Below, piece by piece: positions 45,660 through 53,381 of a DNA stretch of 64,000 nt. The stretch lies in NCBI RefSeq assembly GCF_030252165.1, contig NZ_CP126969.1:1612001-1676000 (forward strand), written 5' to 3'. Source of the DNA: Corynebacterium breve. Lineage in GTDB: Bacteria > Actinomycetota > Actinomycetes > Mycobacteriales > Mycobacteriaceae. Positions within the stretch are counted from its first letter, which is position 1. Each line of letters opens with the position of its first letter. The notes under the pieces are model-generated. The model did no database searches. It was not told the DNA's origin and saw only the letters and a list, made by a program, of their open reading frames with translations. The position numbers were made by a program, and so were the translations under genes.

Positions 45660-47336
45660 ATGGACAGCGGCCACGAAGGCATGAGTGCAACTCAGCATCT
45701 GACGATGTCCGACTCTGACTGGGAAAAGGCCCGAGCGCAGGCGCGAGTCATCGCCGACCTAGCGGGACGAAGTGAGGTCGGAGTAGCTGCCGCTGATGAA
45801 GCCGCTGAGAAGCTGGGAGTATCCCGGCGTCAGATCTACCTTCTGCTTGGCCGTTACCGCCAAGGTACTGGTCTAGTCACCGATCTCCTTAGCGGCCAAT
45901 CAGGTGGTGGGCGGGGCACAAGCCGATTACCCGATGAGGTGGAAGAGATCATCCGGGACACGATCCGCACCCGCTTTCTGTCTCAGCAAAAGCGCACGAT
46001 GGGATCCGTGCACCGGGAAATTATCCGGATCTGCGCCCGACGGGGGCTGCCCGTTCCCTCACGCAATACGGTCATTGCCCGCATCAAACACATGAACCCG
46101 GTGGAGGTAGGCCGACGCCGAGGCGGACCGGACAGTGTGCGCCCGCTGCAGTCCGCGGGAGGCCAGCCCCCTGTTACCGAGGACATTCTCGAACAGATCC
46201 AGATCGACCACACCGTCATTGACGTGATCGTCGTTGATGACCGGGAACGTCTTCCTATCGGCCGGCCGTATCTGACGGTCGCGATCGACGTGTTCAGCCG
46301 CTGCCTTCTCGGGATGGTGGTGACGTTGGAACCACCGTCGGCAGTCTCCGTGGGTCTGTGCCTGGCACACGCTGCCCGAGACAAACGCCCTTGGTTAGAG
46401 CAGCTCGGGCTGGATGTTGACTGGCCGATGAGTGGGAAACCGAGGGCCTTGTATGTCGATAACGCGCGGGAGTTCAAAAGCGAAGCGCTGACCCGCGGGT
46501 GTCAGCAGCACGGGATTGACCTGGATTATCGCCCTCTCGGGCAGCCGCAGTACGGCGGGATCATCGAACGCGTCATCGGTACCGCGATGCAGGAAATCCA
46601 TGAGCTACCGGGCACGACGTTTTCCAACCCGGTTCAGCGCGGCTCCTATGATTCCGAGAAGAAAGCCGCGCTGACCATGGCTGAGCTGGAGAAATGGTTG
46701 GTGTTGGCGGTGGCGAGCTATCACGGAACGATGCATCGCACTTTGGGTCAGACCCCGGCCGGCAGGTGGGAGAACGGGGTGGAGAAAGCCGGGAGACCTG
46801 CGGTGACGAGGCGCCCAACTGCATTTCTGGTGGATTTCTTGCCCGTGATCCGTAGGTCATTGACCCGTACGGGGTTTGTGGTGGACCACGTGCATTATTT
46901 CTCCAATGCGCTCAAGCCCTGGATCGGCCAGCGAGGTGACCTGGAGAAGTTCATTATCCGGCGAGATCCCCGCGACATCAGCCGGATCTGGGTGCTCGAG
47001 CCAGGCGGTGGGGCCTATCTCGAGGTGCCGTACCGGACGTTGTCGAATCCGGCCGTCAGTGTCTGGGAGCATCGCCAGGCGCTGGCCCGGTTGCGGGAAC
47101 GCGGCCAGTCCCAGGTCAATGAGCAGGTGTTATTCCGCATGATCGAGCAGATGCGCCAGATCGCGGAGACGGCCGAGAAAACCACCAAACGCACCAGACG
47201 CGAGCAGCAACGCCGTGCGGATTCACCGGCCCGACCGCAGACCGTGCCGTCGCCACCGTCACCTCCTGACGATGCTGTCGACCTGGGCGGCCCTGCCCAC
47301 CGGGGTGTTCGATTCGAGGAGATTGAGCAATGGTAA
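45660..47336 (+). CDS. tniA: TniA transposase (DDE, TnsB-like)
   Basis: 558 residues. Two N-terminal helix-turn-helix regions (VAAADEAAEKLGVSRRQIYLL and GLPVPSRNTVIARI) bind the end repeats. The RNase H-like catalytic core has Asp183 (IQIDHTVIDV), Asp267 (YVDNAREF) and Glu303 (YGGIIERVIG), with 35 residues between the last two. A basic, Gln/Arg-rich C-terminus (EKTTKRTRREQQRRA) likely contacts TniB. AAGGAG lies 6 nt before the ATG. It overlaps tniB by 7 bp. Confidence 0.95.
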   Translation: MDSGHEGMSATQHLTMSDSDWEKARAQARVIADLAGRSEVGVAAADEAAEKLGVSRRQIYLLLGRYRQGTGLVTDLLSGQSGGGRGTSRLPDEVEEIIRDTIRTRFLSQQKRTMGSVHREIIRICARRGLPVPSRNTVIARIKHMNPVEVGRRRGGPDSVRPLQSAGGQPPVTEDILEQIQIDHTVIDVIVVDDRERLPIGRPYLTVAIDVFSRCLLGMVVTLEPPSAVSVGLCLAHAARDKRPWLEQLGLDVDWPMSGKPRALYVDNAREFKSEALTRGCQQHGIDLDYRPLGQPQYGGIIERVIGTAMQEIHELPGTTFSNPVQRGSYDSEKKAALTMAELEKWLVLAVASYHGTMHRTLGQTPAGRWENGVEKAGRPAVTRRPTAFLVDFLPVIRRSLTRTGFVVDHVHYFSNALKPWIGQRGDLEKFIIRRDPRDISRIWVLEPGGGAYLEVPYRTLSNPAVSVWEHRQALARLRERGQSQVNEQVLFRMIEQMRQIAETAEKTTKRTRREQQRRADSPARPQTVPSPPSPPDDAVDLGGPAHRGVRFEEIEQW

Positions 47337-48247
47337 ACAGCCAGGACTATCCACCTTGTGACCTGTCGCACCTGTACCCGAGCATGCACATGGTGGCCAT
47401 GCTTCCCGCAGCGGAGCGTATCGAACAGATCCGGGCGGACAGGTGGATCGGGTACCCGAAGGCCGTGGAGGCCGTGGCCCGGTTGGAGTCGTTGCTGGGA
47501 TGGCCACGCAAGCAGCGGATGCCGAATCTGCTGGTGATGGGCCCGACGAACAACGGAAAGTCCATGATCATCGAACGATTTCGTCGTCACCACCCACCAC
47601 AGTCCTTACCGGAGCGGGAACACATTCCGGTGGTGTGCGTGCAGATGCCCTCGGACCCGTCGCCACTGCGGTTTTATACCGCCCTGCTTGCTGCCCTGGG
47701 CGCACCGGTACGCCCGCGCATGCGGCTTCCGGATCTGGAACAGCTGGCGCTACGACTCCTGCGGGAGGTAGAGGCGAAGATCCTGGTCATTGACGAGCTG
47801 CACAATATGCTCGCCGGCCAAGGCGGCGTGCGTCGGGAGTTCCTCAATCTCCTGCGGTTTTTAGGCAATGAGCTGCGCATCCCCATAGTCGGGGTGGGTA
47901 CCCGGGAGGCGTATCTGGCGGTGCGCTCGGATGATCAGCTGGAAAACCGCTTCGAACCGTTCATCCTTCCCGTCTGGGAGGCCGGGGACGACACCCGCTC
48001 GTTGCTGGCCAGTTTCGCGGCGTCCTTCCCACTGCGCCGGCCCTCGACCATCGATACCGACGACATGATGACCTATCTACTGGCTCGTAGTGAGGGCACG
48101 ATCGGGGAGCTGGCACATCTGTTGACCACGGCGGCGGTCGTGGCAGTCGACAGTGGGATCGAGTCGATCAACCAGAAGAGCCTGGCCATGGCCGATTATG
48201 CCGGGCCGAGCGAACGGCGCCGGCTATTTGAACGGGAGCTACGGTAA
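47330..48247 (+). CDS. tniB: TniB AAA+ ATPase (TnsC-like target regulator)
   Basis: 305 residues. Walker A GPTNNGKS at 71-78, Walker B ILVIDELHNM near 150, then a sensor region around PIVGVGTREAYLAVRSD. TniB binds target DNA with ATP and recruits TniA. It starts 7 bp inside tniA and ends in TAATG with tniQ, so the three transposition genes are translated together. Length and motifs match the family. Confidence 0.94.
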   Translation: MVNSQDYPPCDLSHLYPSMHMVAMLPAAERIEQIRADRWIGYPKAVEAVARLESLLGWPRKQRMPNLLVMGPTNNGKSMIIERFRRHHPPQSLPEREHIPVVCVQMPSDPSPLRFYTALLAALGAPVRPRMRLPDLEQLALRLLREVEAKILVIDELHNMLAGQGGVRREFLNLLRFLGNELRIPIVGVGTREAYLAVRSDDQLENRFEPFILPVWEAGDDTRSLLASFAASFPLRRPSTIDTDDMMTYLLARSEGTIGELAHLLTTAAVVAVDSGIESINQKSLAMADYAGPSERRRLFERELR

Positions 48248-49395
48248 TGACGCGCTGGCCGATCCATCCGCCACCGCTCGCAGGAGAGGCCCTAACCTCA
48301 TGGCTGGGTCGAATCGCGGCCGAGTACCACCTCAGCGTCGACGATCTCGTCTTTGACCTGGGCTATGTCCTTGATCCCGATGCCGATCTCGACCTTGATG
48401 CCCCGGAAGGGCTGATCGAGCAGCTTTCCCTGCGCAGCGGTGTCAGCGGCGAGCGCATCCAGATGATGAGTATCCGCGGTTACGTCCCCTGGCTCGTCGA
48501 CGATCTTTCCCCTGCTCCGGAGACGTTTGCCACCTACGCCCGGCAGTTTTCCGTCCTGTTGGCCCCGCGTCGGCGCCAGAAACGCGCGGTGGGCCCCTGG
48601 ACGGCGTGGCGAGCGCAACAACGCTACCACCGTTTCTGCCCGGTCTGCCTCGCCCAGTCGGCGCCAGCGTATCCCTACCAGCTCTTTTGGTCGTGGCCGG
48701 TGATGTTGAGCTGCCCTTTCCATTACTGCCGGTTGGAGGAGTTTACCGGGGTACACGGCCATTACGATTTTCTCGAGCCCCTGGCCCCGCCCTCCACGGT
48801 CTATCCACCAGGTCATCCGGTGGCCGTCATGGATGCCCGGACCTGGCAGGGGCTGACCTGCGGCTACGTGGACCTGCCGCGACGACGAGTCCATGCCGGC
48901 GTCTGGTTCCGACTGCTACGCACCATCATCGACGAACTGTGCGCCACCATCTCTGAGTGTGGCACCGCCGCCCAAGTGATACGTGCTGTCTGGGAGAAGA
49001 CAGGGTATGAGTATCGAGCTGGGATATGGACGTGGCGACCTTATGAACGTCTGCCGTGGTTCCAGCAAAGCAGGGTTCTTGAGGCGGCCGCAACCGCGAT
49101 GCGTCTTCTCGAGTCGTCCGACCTTATCGGACGGGGCCAGCAGGCCGCCTTGTTTCTTCCCGAACCCGATGAGGAGGTTCATCCCGGGCGCCCGCGATCA
49201 ATGAGACCTTCCCCGGTAAGTGCGTGGGTGGAATTGTGGCCGGCCCTTACCGACGCGATCGAGGAAGCCCAACGTGATCCGGAGATGGCCCGCCGTCTAT
49301 TTAACTTCATCGTCGCTCTTCGCCGAAAAGCTGAGAAGTATGTGCAAAGTGTCCGAGACAATTTTGAGGACCTAGGTATCCCAACCAAATTTTAG
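48247..49395 (+). CDS. tniQ: TniQ target-selection protein (TnsD/TniQ family)
   Basis: 382 residues. The N-terminal TniQ domain begins PPPLAGEALTSWLGRIAAEYHLS, with the zinc-finger pairs FCPVCL and CPFHYCRLEEF near residues 135-165. In Tn5053 relatives TniQ is needed for transposition and target recognition at res sites. The C-terminal 200 residues contain a helical region (AWVELWPALTDAIEEAQRDPE). It overlaps tniB by 1 bp. The preferred target of this TniQ is unknown. Confidence 0.92.
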   Translation: MTRWPIHPPPLAGEALTSWLGRIAAEYHLSVDDLVFDLGYVLDPDADLDLDAPEGLIEQLSLRSGVSGERIQMMSIRGYVPWLVDDLSPAPETFATYARQFSVLLAPRRRQKRAVGPWTAWRAQQRYHRFCPVCLAQSAPAYPYQLFWSWPVMLSCPFHYCRLEEFTGVHGHYDFLEPLAPPSTVYPPGHPVAVMDARTWQGLTCGYVDLPRRRVHAGVWFRLLRTIIDELCATISECGTAAQVIRAVWEKTGYEYRAGIWTWRPYERLPWFQQSRVLEAAATAMRLLESSDLIGRGQQAALFLPEPDEEVHPGRPRSMRPSPVSAWVELWPALTDAIEEAQRDPEMARRLFNFIVALRRKAEKYVQSVRDNFEDLGIPTKF

Positions 49396-49526
49396 TCACT
49401 TTATTCTTTTTTCATACCGTTCACTTAACGTAGAATAAATAACGCGTTAAGTGACAATTTTTGTGGACGTGGGCCCATGGTAAAAAAGTGTCACGTAAAC
49501 GTTCGTATAAGTGATGGGAAATAGCT
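49396..49526 (+). promoter_or_regulatory. Putative res recombination site and resolvase promoter
   Basis: The 131-bp gap between tniQ and the resolvase holds inverted repeats typical of resolvase binding: GTTCACTTAACG (49420-49430) paired to CGTTAAGTGAC (49445-49455), and a second group, AGTGTCACGTAAACG and CGTATAAGTGA (49487-49514). Tn402/Tn5053 elements place res exactly here. Confidence 0.65.
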
Positions 49527-50168
49527 ATGACTCTGATTGGTTACATGAGGGTTTCAAAAGCGGATGGGTCACAATCCACTGACTTACAGCGTGACGCCCT
49601 ACTTGTTGCTGGAGTGGATCCAGATCACCTATATAAGGACAAGGCGTCGGGCAAAAAAGAAGATCGACCAGAATTAGCTTCGTGCCTGAAAGCACTTCGC
49701 CCCGGGGACACCTTGTTGGTGTGGAAGCTTGATCGGTTAGGTCGTAATTTGCGGCATCTGGTCAATATCGTTCACGATCTCACCGCCCGCGGCGTCGGAC
49801 TCAAAGTACTCACCGGCCAGGGCGCGGCGATCGACACGACCTCGGCACAGGGCAAGCTGGTCTTCGGGATCTTCGCCGCCATGGCCGAGTTCGAACGTGA
49901 GCTGATCTCTGAGCGGACGAAGGCCGGTCTCGAGTCGGCCCGGTCCCGGGGACGCAAGGGTGGACGGCCATTCAAGATGACCCCCGCCAAGGTGCGGCTG
50001 GCGATGGCGTCAATGGGACATCCGGACACCAGCGTCGCGGCACTCTGCAAAGAACTCGGGATTACCCGTCAGACTCTCTACCGCCATGTCTCACCGACGG
50101 GGGAACTGTGCGAGGACGGGCGAAAGCTGTTGACCGGCGGGAAAAAGACGGATTCTGGCGTCGTCTAG
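49527..50168 (+). CDS. tniR: Serine resolvase (TniR-type)
   Basis: 213 residues. The catalytic Ser is in IGYMRVSKADGSQSTDLQ; the Arg-rich active-site segments are KDKASGKKEDRPEL and VWKLDRLGRNLRHL. EFERELISERTKAGL forms the long dimer helix. A C-terminal helix-turn-helix (SVAALCKELGITRQTLYRH) binds res. It resolves transposition cointegrates. The length is typical of Tn3/Tn5053 resolvases, with a short extra tail. Confidence 0.95.
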   Translation: MTLIGYMRVSKADGSQSTDLQRDALLVAGVDPDHLYKDKASGKKEDRPELASCLKALRPGDTLLVWKLDRLGRNLRHLVNIVHDLTARGVGLKVLTGQGAAIDTTSAQGKLVFGIFAAMAEFERELISERTKAGLESARSRGRKGGRPFKMTPAKVRLAMASMGHPDTSVAALCKELGITRQTLYRHVSPTGELCEDGRKLLTGGKKTDSGVV

Positions 50169-50241
50169 AAACATCAAAAGGCGCTGACTCAACACGTAGG
50201 GCAAGACCAATTAGGGCTCCGGTGGCGATCTCGCCTAAACT

Positions 50242-50275
50242 TCAATATTATTAAAGTAGAGTTCAATAATATTGA
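50242..50275. promoter_or_regulatory. AT-rich palindrome (operator candidate) before the DUF2089 gene
   Basis: TCAATATTATT and AATAATATTGA form a perfect 11-bp inverted repeat with 12 bp between, ending 9 bp before the ATG at 50285. It stands out in a GC-rich setting. The gene just downstream encodes a helix-turn-helix protein, so autoregulation is a natural guess. Confidence 0.55.
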
Positions 50276-50284
50276 GTTGGGTGG

Positions 50285-50587
50285 ATGATGACCGACAACA
50301 ATTGGATTGACGCACTATCGGATGCGGATCTTAAATTCGTGCGTTCTTTCATCCTCTCCTCCGGGAGTTTGAAGGAGCTGGCACGAGTCTATGACGTGTC
50401 CTACCCGACTATTCGACAACGCTTGAATCGCATCATCGACAAAGTCACGCTTGCCGGCACCGAGCAGGACCCGTTCATCCGTAACCTGCGCTCGTTCGCA
50501 GTCGACAGCAGGCTACCTGGAGAAACGACGGACTCAATCATCGAGCTCTACCGGACGTCAATGAAGGAGAAGAAAACTGATGAATGA
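50285..50587 (+). CDS. DUF2089-type small helix-turn-helix protein
   Basis: 100 residues matching the C-terminal half of DUF2089 proteins: LSDADLKFVRSFILSSGSLKELA, then YDVSYPTIRQRLNRIIDKV, a sigma-like recognition helix. The zinc-ribbon N-terminus of longer DUF2089 proteins is missing. Two ATGs in tandem leave the start ambiguous by one codon. It overlaps the next gene by 8 bp. Transcriptional regulation of the following membrane protein is inferred. Confidence 0.78.
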   Translation: MMTDNNWIDALSDADLKFVRSFILSSGSLKELARVYDVSYPTIRQRLNRIIDKVTLAGTEQDPFIRNLRSFAVDSRLPGETTDSIIELYRTSMKEKKTDE

Positions 50588-50864
50588 GTTATTACCGGTC
50601 CTGGTTGGCGTTGTGGTCGTCTTTGGCGGCCACTACCTGCTGTCCCGGTTCGGCCCCACCTGGGCAGGGGCGGTTTTCCCGGTGACCTGGGTACTTCTTG
50701 TCGGCTGGTTGCTCTTTGAAGGGCAGATGAATTCCCTGCGTGACTGGCTCATGGCGGCCGTGGGATTCCTCTGCCTCCTGTCGGTGCACCGAGGAGTTTA
50801 CCGTGCTCGAGAAGAAAAGTTTCAGCGTGAGAACGATAAAATCGACAACACGATCATCCAGTAG
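50580..50864 (+). CDS. Small integral membrane protein (cargo)
   Basis: 94 residues with three hydrophobic segments: LPVLVGVVVVFGGHYLL, AGAVFPVTWVLLVGWLLF, and WLMAAVGFLCLLSV, then a basic-acidic cytoplasmic tail (YRAREEKFQRENDKID). The ATG lies inside the DUF2089 gene (8-bp overlap), so the two are coupled. Small regulator plus membrane protein pairs of this sort occur in several Gram-positives; function unknown. Confidence 0.7.
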   Translation: MNELLPVLVGVVVVFGGHYLLSRFGPTWAGAVFPVTWVLLVGWLLFEGQMNSLRDWLMAAVGFLCLLSVHRGVYRAREEKFQRENDKIDNTIIQ

Positions 50865-50883
50865 AACTGGTCACAGCACTCTC

Positions 50884-51624
50884 ATGCCGCACGCCGTAGA
50901 TCGACAAGGCCACCCGCCCCGAAAGAAGGAACCCTCTGCCAGGACGGCTCTCCTCTCCCTGGTAGCTGTGGTGGCAACCACGATTGTGGTTTTCGGCTCA
51001 GCGCTCGTCTGGCTCCTGCTCGTTTCCGAGCCTCGAGATTGGTTTGTCCCCGTCATCGTTGCCGCGATATGTCTGCATGCGCTAATCATCTTCACGCTCA
51101 TCGCCGTAGTGCTACGCCGAGAAGGTCTGGGGTTGTCCGATATCGGATTTCATCGGCCAACTCTCCGGCTTCTACATCTGACCTGGCAGATCCCGGTCAT
51201 TCTGATCCTCTTGATTTCAGTCCAGGGAATCATGTTCGTGCTGACCGGAATCGACCCGGCAAGCTATACAGACTCTCCTGCAGGCACCTCGTCTACGTCC
51301 CCGGTGACAGATATGACACCACTAACCATCGCTGCTGCTGTGGTCACTGTCGGGGTGCTGGTGCCTCTATGGGAGGAGATGCTTTTTCGCGGCGTGATCT
51401 TCGGATTCCTCCTGGGCCGGGGCGGGGTATTCACTGCGGTCGTGGCGAGCGCATTAATCTTCGCCCTCACCCACGTTGCTCCCATGCTGTTTGCTTACCT
51501 GTTCACCCTGGGTATTGCTCTCGGACTTCTCCGGGTCTTCCACCGAAATCTCTGGGGCCCACTGTTGCTGCACGCGGGAATCAACACTCTTGTTACGGCG
51601 GTATCCGCAGCAGCACTGGCGTAA
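50884..51624 (+). CDS. CPBP-family intramembrane metalloprotease (Abi/CAAX protease-like)
   Basis: 246 residues with about eight helices. Motif 1 is EEMLFRGVIFG (EExxxR), motif 2 is FALTHVAP (FxxxH), and motif 3 is LLHAGINT (HxxxN-like), the metalloprotease signature. The N-terminus has about 20 polar residues before the first helix. The family includes bacteriocin self-immunity and export-processing proteases, so immunity or peptide processing is possible. The start at 50884 lacks a clear ribosome site. It follows the small membrane gene by 19 bp. Confidence 0.88.
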   Translation: MPHAVDRQGHPPRKKEPSARTALLSLVAVVATTIVVFGSALVWLLLVSEPRDWFVPVIVAAICLHALIIFTLIAVVLRREGLGLSDIGFHRPTLRLLHLTWQIPVILILLISVQGIMFVLTGIDPASYTDSPAGTSSTSPVTDMTPLTIAAAVVTVGVLVPLWEEMLFRGVIFGFLLGRGGVFTAVVASALIFALTHVAPMLFAYLFTLGIALGLLRVFHRNLWGPLLLHAGINTLVTAVSAAALA

Positions 51625-51892
51625 CCAGCAATTGTCCACGCTCGCCGGCAAGCAAAATCACCGCTCACAATCGTCAGCTATCAGCTACGAGTCTTTCACC
51701 TGCAAGAAAAAGTAGGCCACCTGTGCCAGCGGCTCCTGATCCTGACGATATTTTCCCCCTCGGGAGGATGATCCATGAGAGGTAGTGGCCGTCTATGGGT
51801 CTTTCTGGAACGCTGGGTTTATCCCCATCGGAGTCTCCTCGGCTAGCGCGAACACTTCGTCTTCCGAAAAGAACATCAGGCAAAGTCGGAAG

Positions 51893-52402
51893 TCACACCG
51901 CTCGGCCATGTGAGATGAGTTCATCTCGGTTGACTTCGGAGGCAATCAGGCGGGTCACGGCAAAAGGCACACGCACGAGAAATGCCGTGGCTAGGTAGCC
52001 GGCAGCACGAATCAACTCGGTGAGCATAGTGAACGGATCCTCAAGGTCGAGTAGCCGTACTGCAGGCAACGCCCACAGGACAACAGTGACGAACATCAGA
52101 CCGACCATCGCGACAGTGAATCCGGACCGGCGGGCCCGGTGCAAGCGATCCAGCTGGTACTCATCCAGTTCACCCTCCCGGATATCTTGTTTCTGGACCT
52201 GCGAGCGCAGCGCAAACATGCTGAAGCTTGCCCCTATAGTCCCGACCACCCACAGGGTGAAGCCCCAACCCACGCTGATGAAATTAATCACGGCAGCCAG
52301 GATAATGAGGCCAGAGAGCCCGTCGGCGGCAAGTATCAAGAGATTGCGGCGGGCGACAATGGCGGGCGTCGTTGATCGGGGGGAGGTCTGTCTGGTGCTC
52401 AT
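51893..52402 (-). CDS. Integral membrane protein paired with XRE regulator (cargo)
   Basis: 169 residues with four hydrophobic segments: LLILAADGLSGLIILAAVINF, VGWGFTLWVVGTIGASFSMF, TVAMVGLMFVTVVLWAL, and LTELIRAAGYLATAFLV. A charged cytoplasmic loop (QVQKQDIREGELDEYQLDRLHRARRSG) sits between helices 2 and 3. The ATG at 52402 has AAGGAG 5 nt upstream and its codon overlaps the XRE stop (TGATG). Such XRE-membrane pairs often control small membrane systems. Family not named. Confidence 0.75.
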   Translation of the reverse strand: MSTRQTSPRSTTPAIVARRNLLILAADGLSGLIILAAVINFISVGWGFTLWVVGTIGASFSMFALRSQVQKQDIREGELDEYQLDRLHRARRSGFTVAMVGLMFVTVVLWALPAVRLLDLEDPFTMLTELIRAAGYLATAFLVRVPFAVTRLIASEVNRDELISHGRAV

Positions 52403-52665
52403 CACCGCTCCTTGGCGTAGATGTCTGCGGACATGGGTGTGAACTCAGTGCGGGAGAACACCGCTTCGACCGGTAGTTGGAATACTTCGCACATGCGGAA
52501 AGCCAAGTCAAGGCTGGGGTAGTAGTCGCCACGCTCCAGGGCGCCCACGGTTTGGGGGTTGGCCTCGATCAGTTCGGCGAGCTGCAGGCGTGACATGTCT
52601 CGTTCGGTGCGAAGAACCCGGATACGGTTATAGATAGGCCGTGAAGGACGTTTCTTTGGGCTCAC
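52402..52665 (-). CDS. XRE-family transcriptional regulator (cargo)
   Basis: 87 residues. The helix-turn-helix MSRLQLAELIEANPQTVGALERGDYYPSLDLAFRMCEVF is the short, stand-alone HTH_3 type (YozG-like), with a basic N-terminal arm (KKRPSRPIYNRIRVLR). The start is a GTG at 52665 with a TACTAT box 5 nt upstream, close to leaderless spacing. It is cotranscribed with the membrane protein gene downstream and probably represses its own promoter. Confidence 0.85.
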   Translation of the reverse strand: MSPKKRPSRPIYNRIRVLRTERDMSRLQLAELIEANPQTVGALERGDYYPSLDLAFRMCEVFQLPVEAVFSRTEFTPMSADIYAKER

Positions 52666-52971
52666 ACATCATAGTATTGTATAAAAGCAACGTTCTGTCA
52701 AGTTTTAGGGCGAGTCTGCCTCTCTTCGCAGGGAGTGAGCACCCGATCATTTCCTTCGTGTTCGCCTCACCGTGCTGGGTGGCACTGTCGTAACAGCGCC
52801 GTCGTCAGTTTTAGAAGTCAACTGGTAGCGCGGACATTTTCGTTAACTCCGGGATCGACCGGTCGGTCGTGGCCAAGTGTCATGTTGGGCGAAGCTGCAT
52901 GGCTTCATCATGGGAGCAACCAGACATACACCTATGCCGGTAAAGAGGACTTCTGAGAATCGTGCAGACGA
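52666..52971. other. Non-coding interior of the transposon right arm
   Basis: About 300 bp between the XRE gene and the right-end repeats. No convincing gene was seen on either strand, only the XRE promoter at its left edge. Confidence 0.6.
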
Positions 52972-53139
52972 CTTCTGGAAACAACAGTCTACCGGGCACT
53001 GCGCAAAGAAACTGGGGGCATTAGCTACGCGGCAGAAGGAACCCTCGACGTTCACATAACCGGACATTGCGGCAAAACGGCCCTCGGAATCTGTGCAATC
53101 GTCTTCTGACATTTGTGCAAATGCCTTCTGACCCTGACA
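52972..53139 (-). repeat. Right end of the transposon with three TniA-like sites
   Basis: Seen on the minus strand, the terminal copy (53115-53132) reads GTCAGAAGGCATTTGCAC, the second (53093-53110) GTCAGAAGACGATTGCAC, and the third, more diverged, (52972-52988) CCAGAAGTCGTCTGCAC. All three face the same way, in contrast to the left end. Confidence 0.8.
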
Positions 53140-53381
53140 TATCCCGAGAGACAAACATCTACGCGTGAGAAAACCCCTCGAGCCTCAATCCCATCGATCA
53201 CCGACTGGATTTGTTCCGCAGAGAACATGGGTCCTCCCCAGTCTGGGTATTCGGTGTGGTTGGAGAAATTTACCGTGTTAACCGACCAGACCTCATGGCC
53301 GAGCCTTTGCATTGGAAACACGGCTGCTGAGTTCCCTACATGCCCATACGCCACTGCGGACTGGATCGACAGGATGTTCAT
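53140..53381 (-). pseudogene. pdxY2: pdxY2, 5' part (pyridoxal kinase split by a transposon)
   Basis: From the ATG at 53381 the first 80 codons encode the N-terminus of a pyridoxal kinase, MNILSIQSAVAYGHVGNSAA through RVDVCLSGY, then the transposon begins. Its last codons overlap the TATCC duplication. The frame runs about 29 codons into the transposon before a stop. Its ATG overlaps the pdxY1 stop as TAATG, so the ancestral pair was a coupled tandem. The missing part is at 44939-45523. Confidence 0.93.

Larger units (their letters stand above)
45524..53139 (+). mobile_element. Tn402/Tn5053-family transposon (7616 bp) with new cargo
   Basis: The element starts TGTCGAAGTCAGAAGGCG and ends (reverse complement) TGTCAGGGTCAGAAGGCA. 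The ends are imperfect inverted repeats of about 25 bp with the TGTC...GTCAGAAG...TTGCAC pattern of Tn402-type elements. TATCC flanks both sides (45519-45523 and 53140-53144), the 5-bp duplication typical of the family. It carries tniA, tniB, tniQ, a res region and a serine resolvase in the canonical order, then five cargo genes. All genes look intact, so it may be mobile. Confidence 0.95.

Noticed and set aside
53052..53381. A 109-residue protein with kinase-like N-terminus
   Set aside because: Its last 29 residues come from the transposon end; it is the 5' fragment of pdxY2, not an independent gene.
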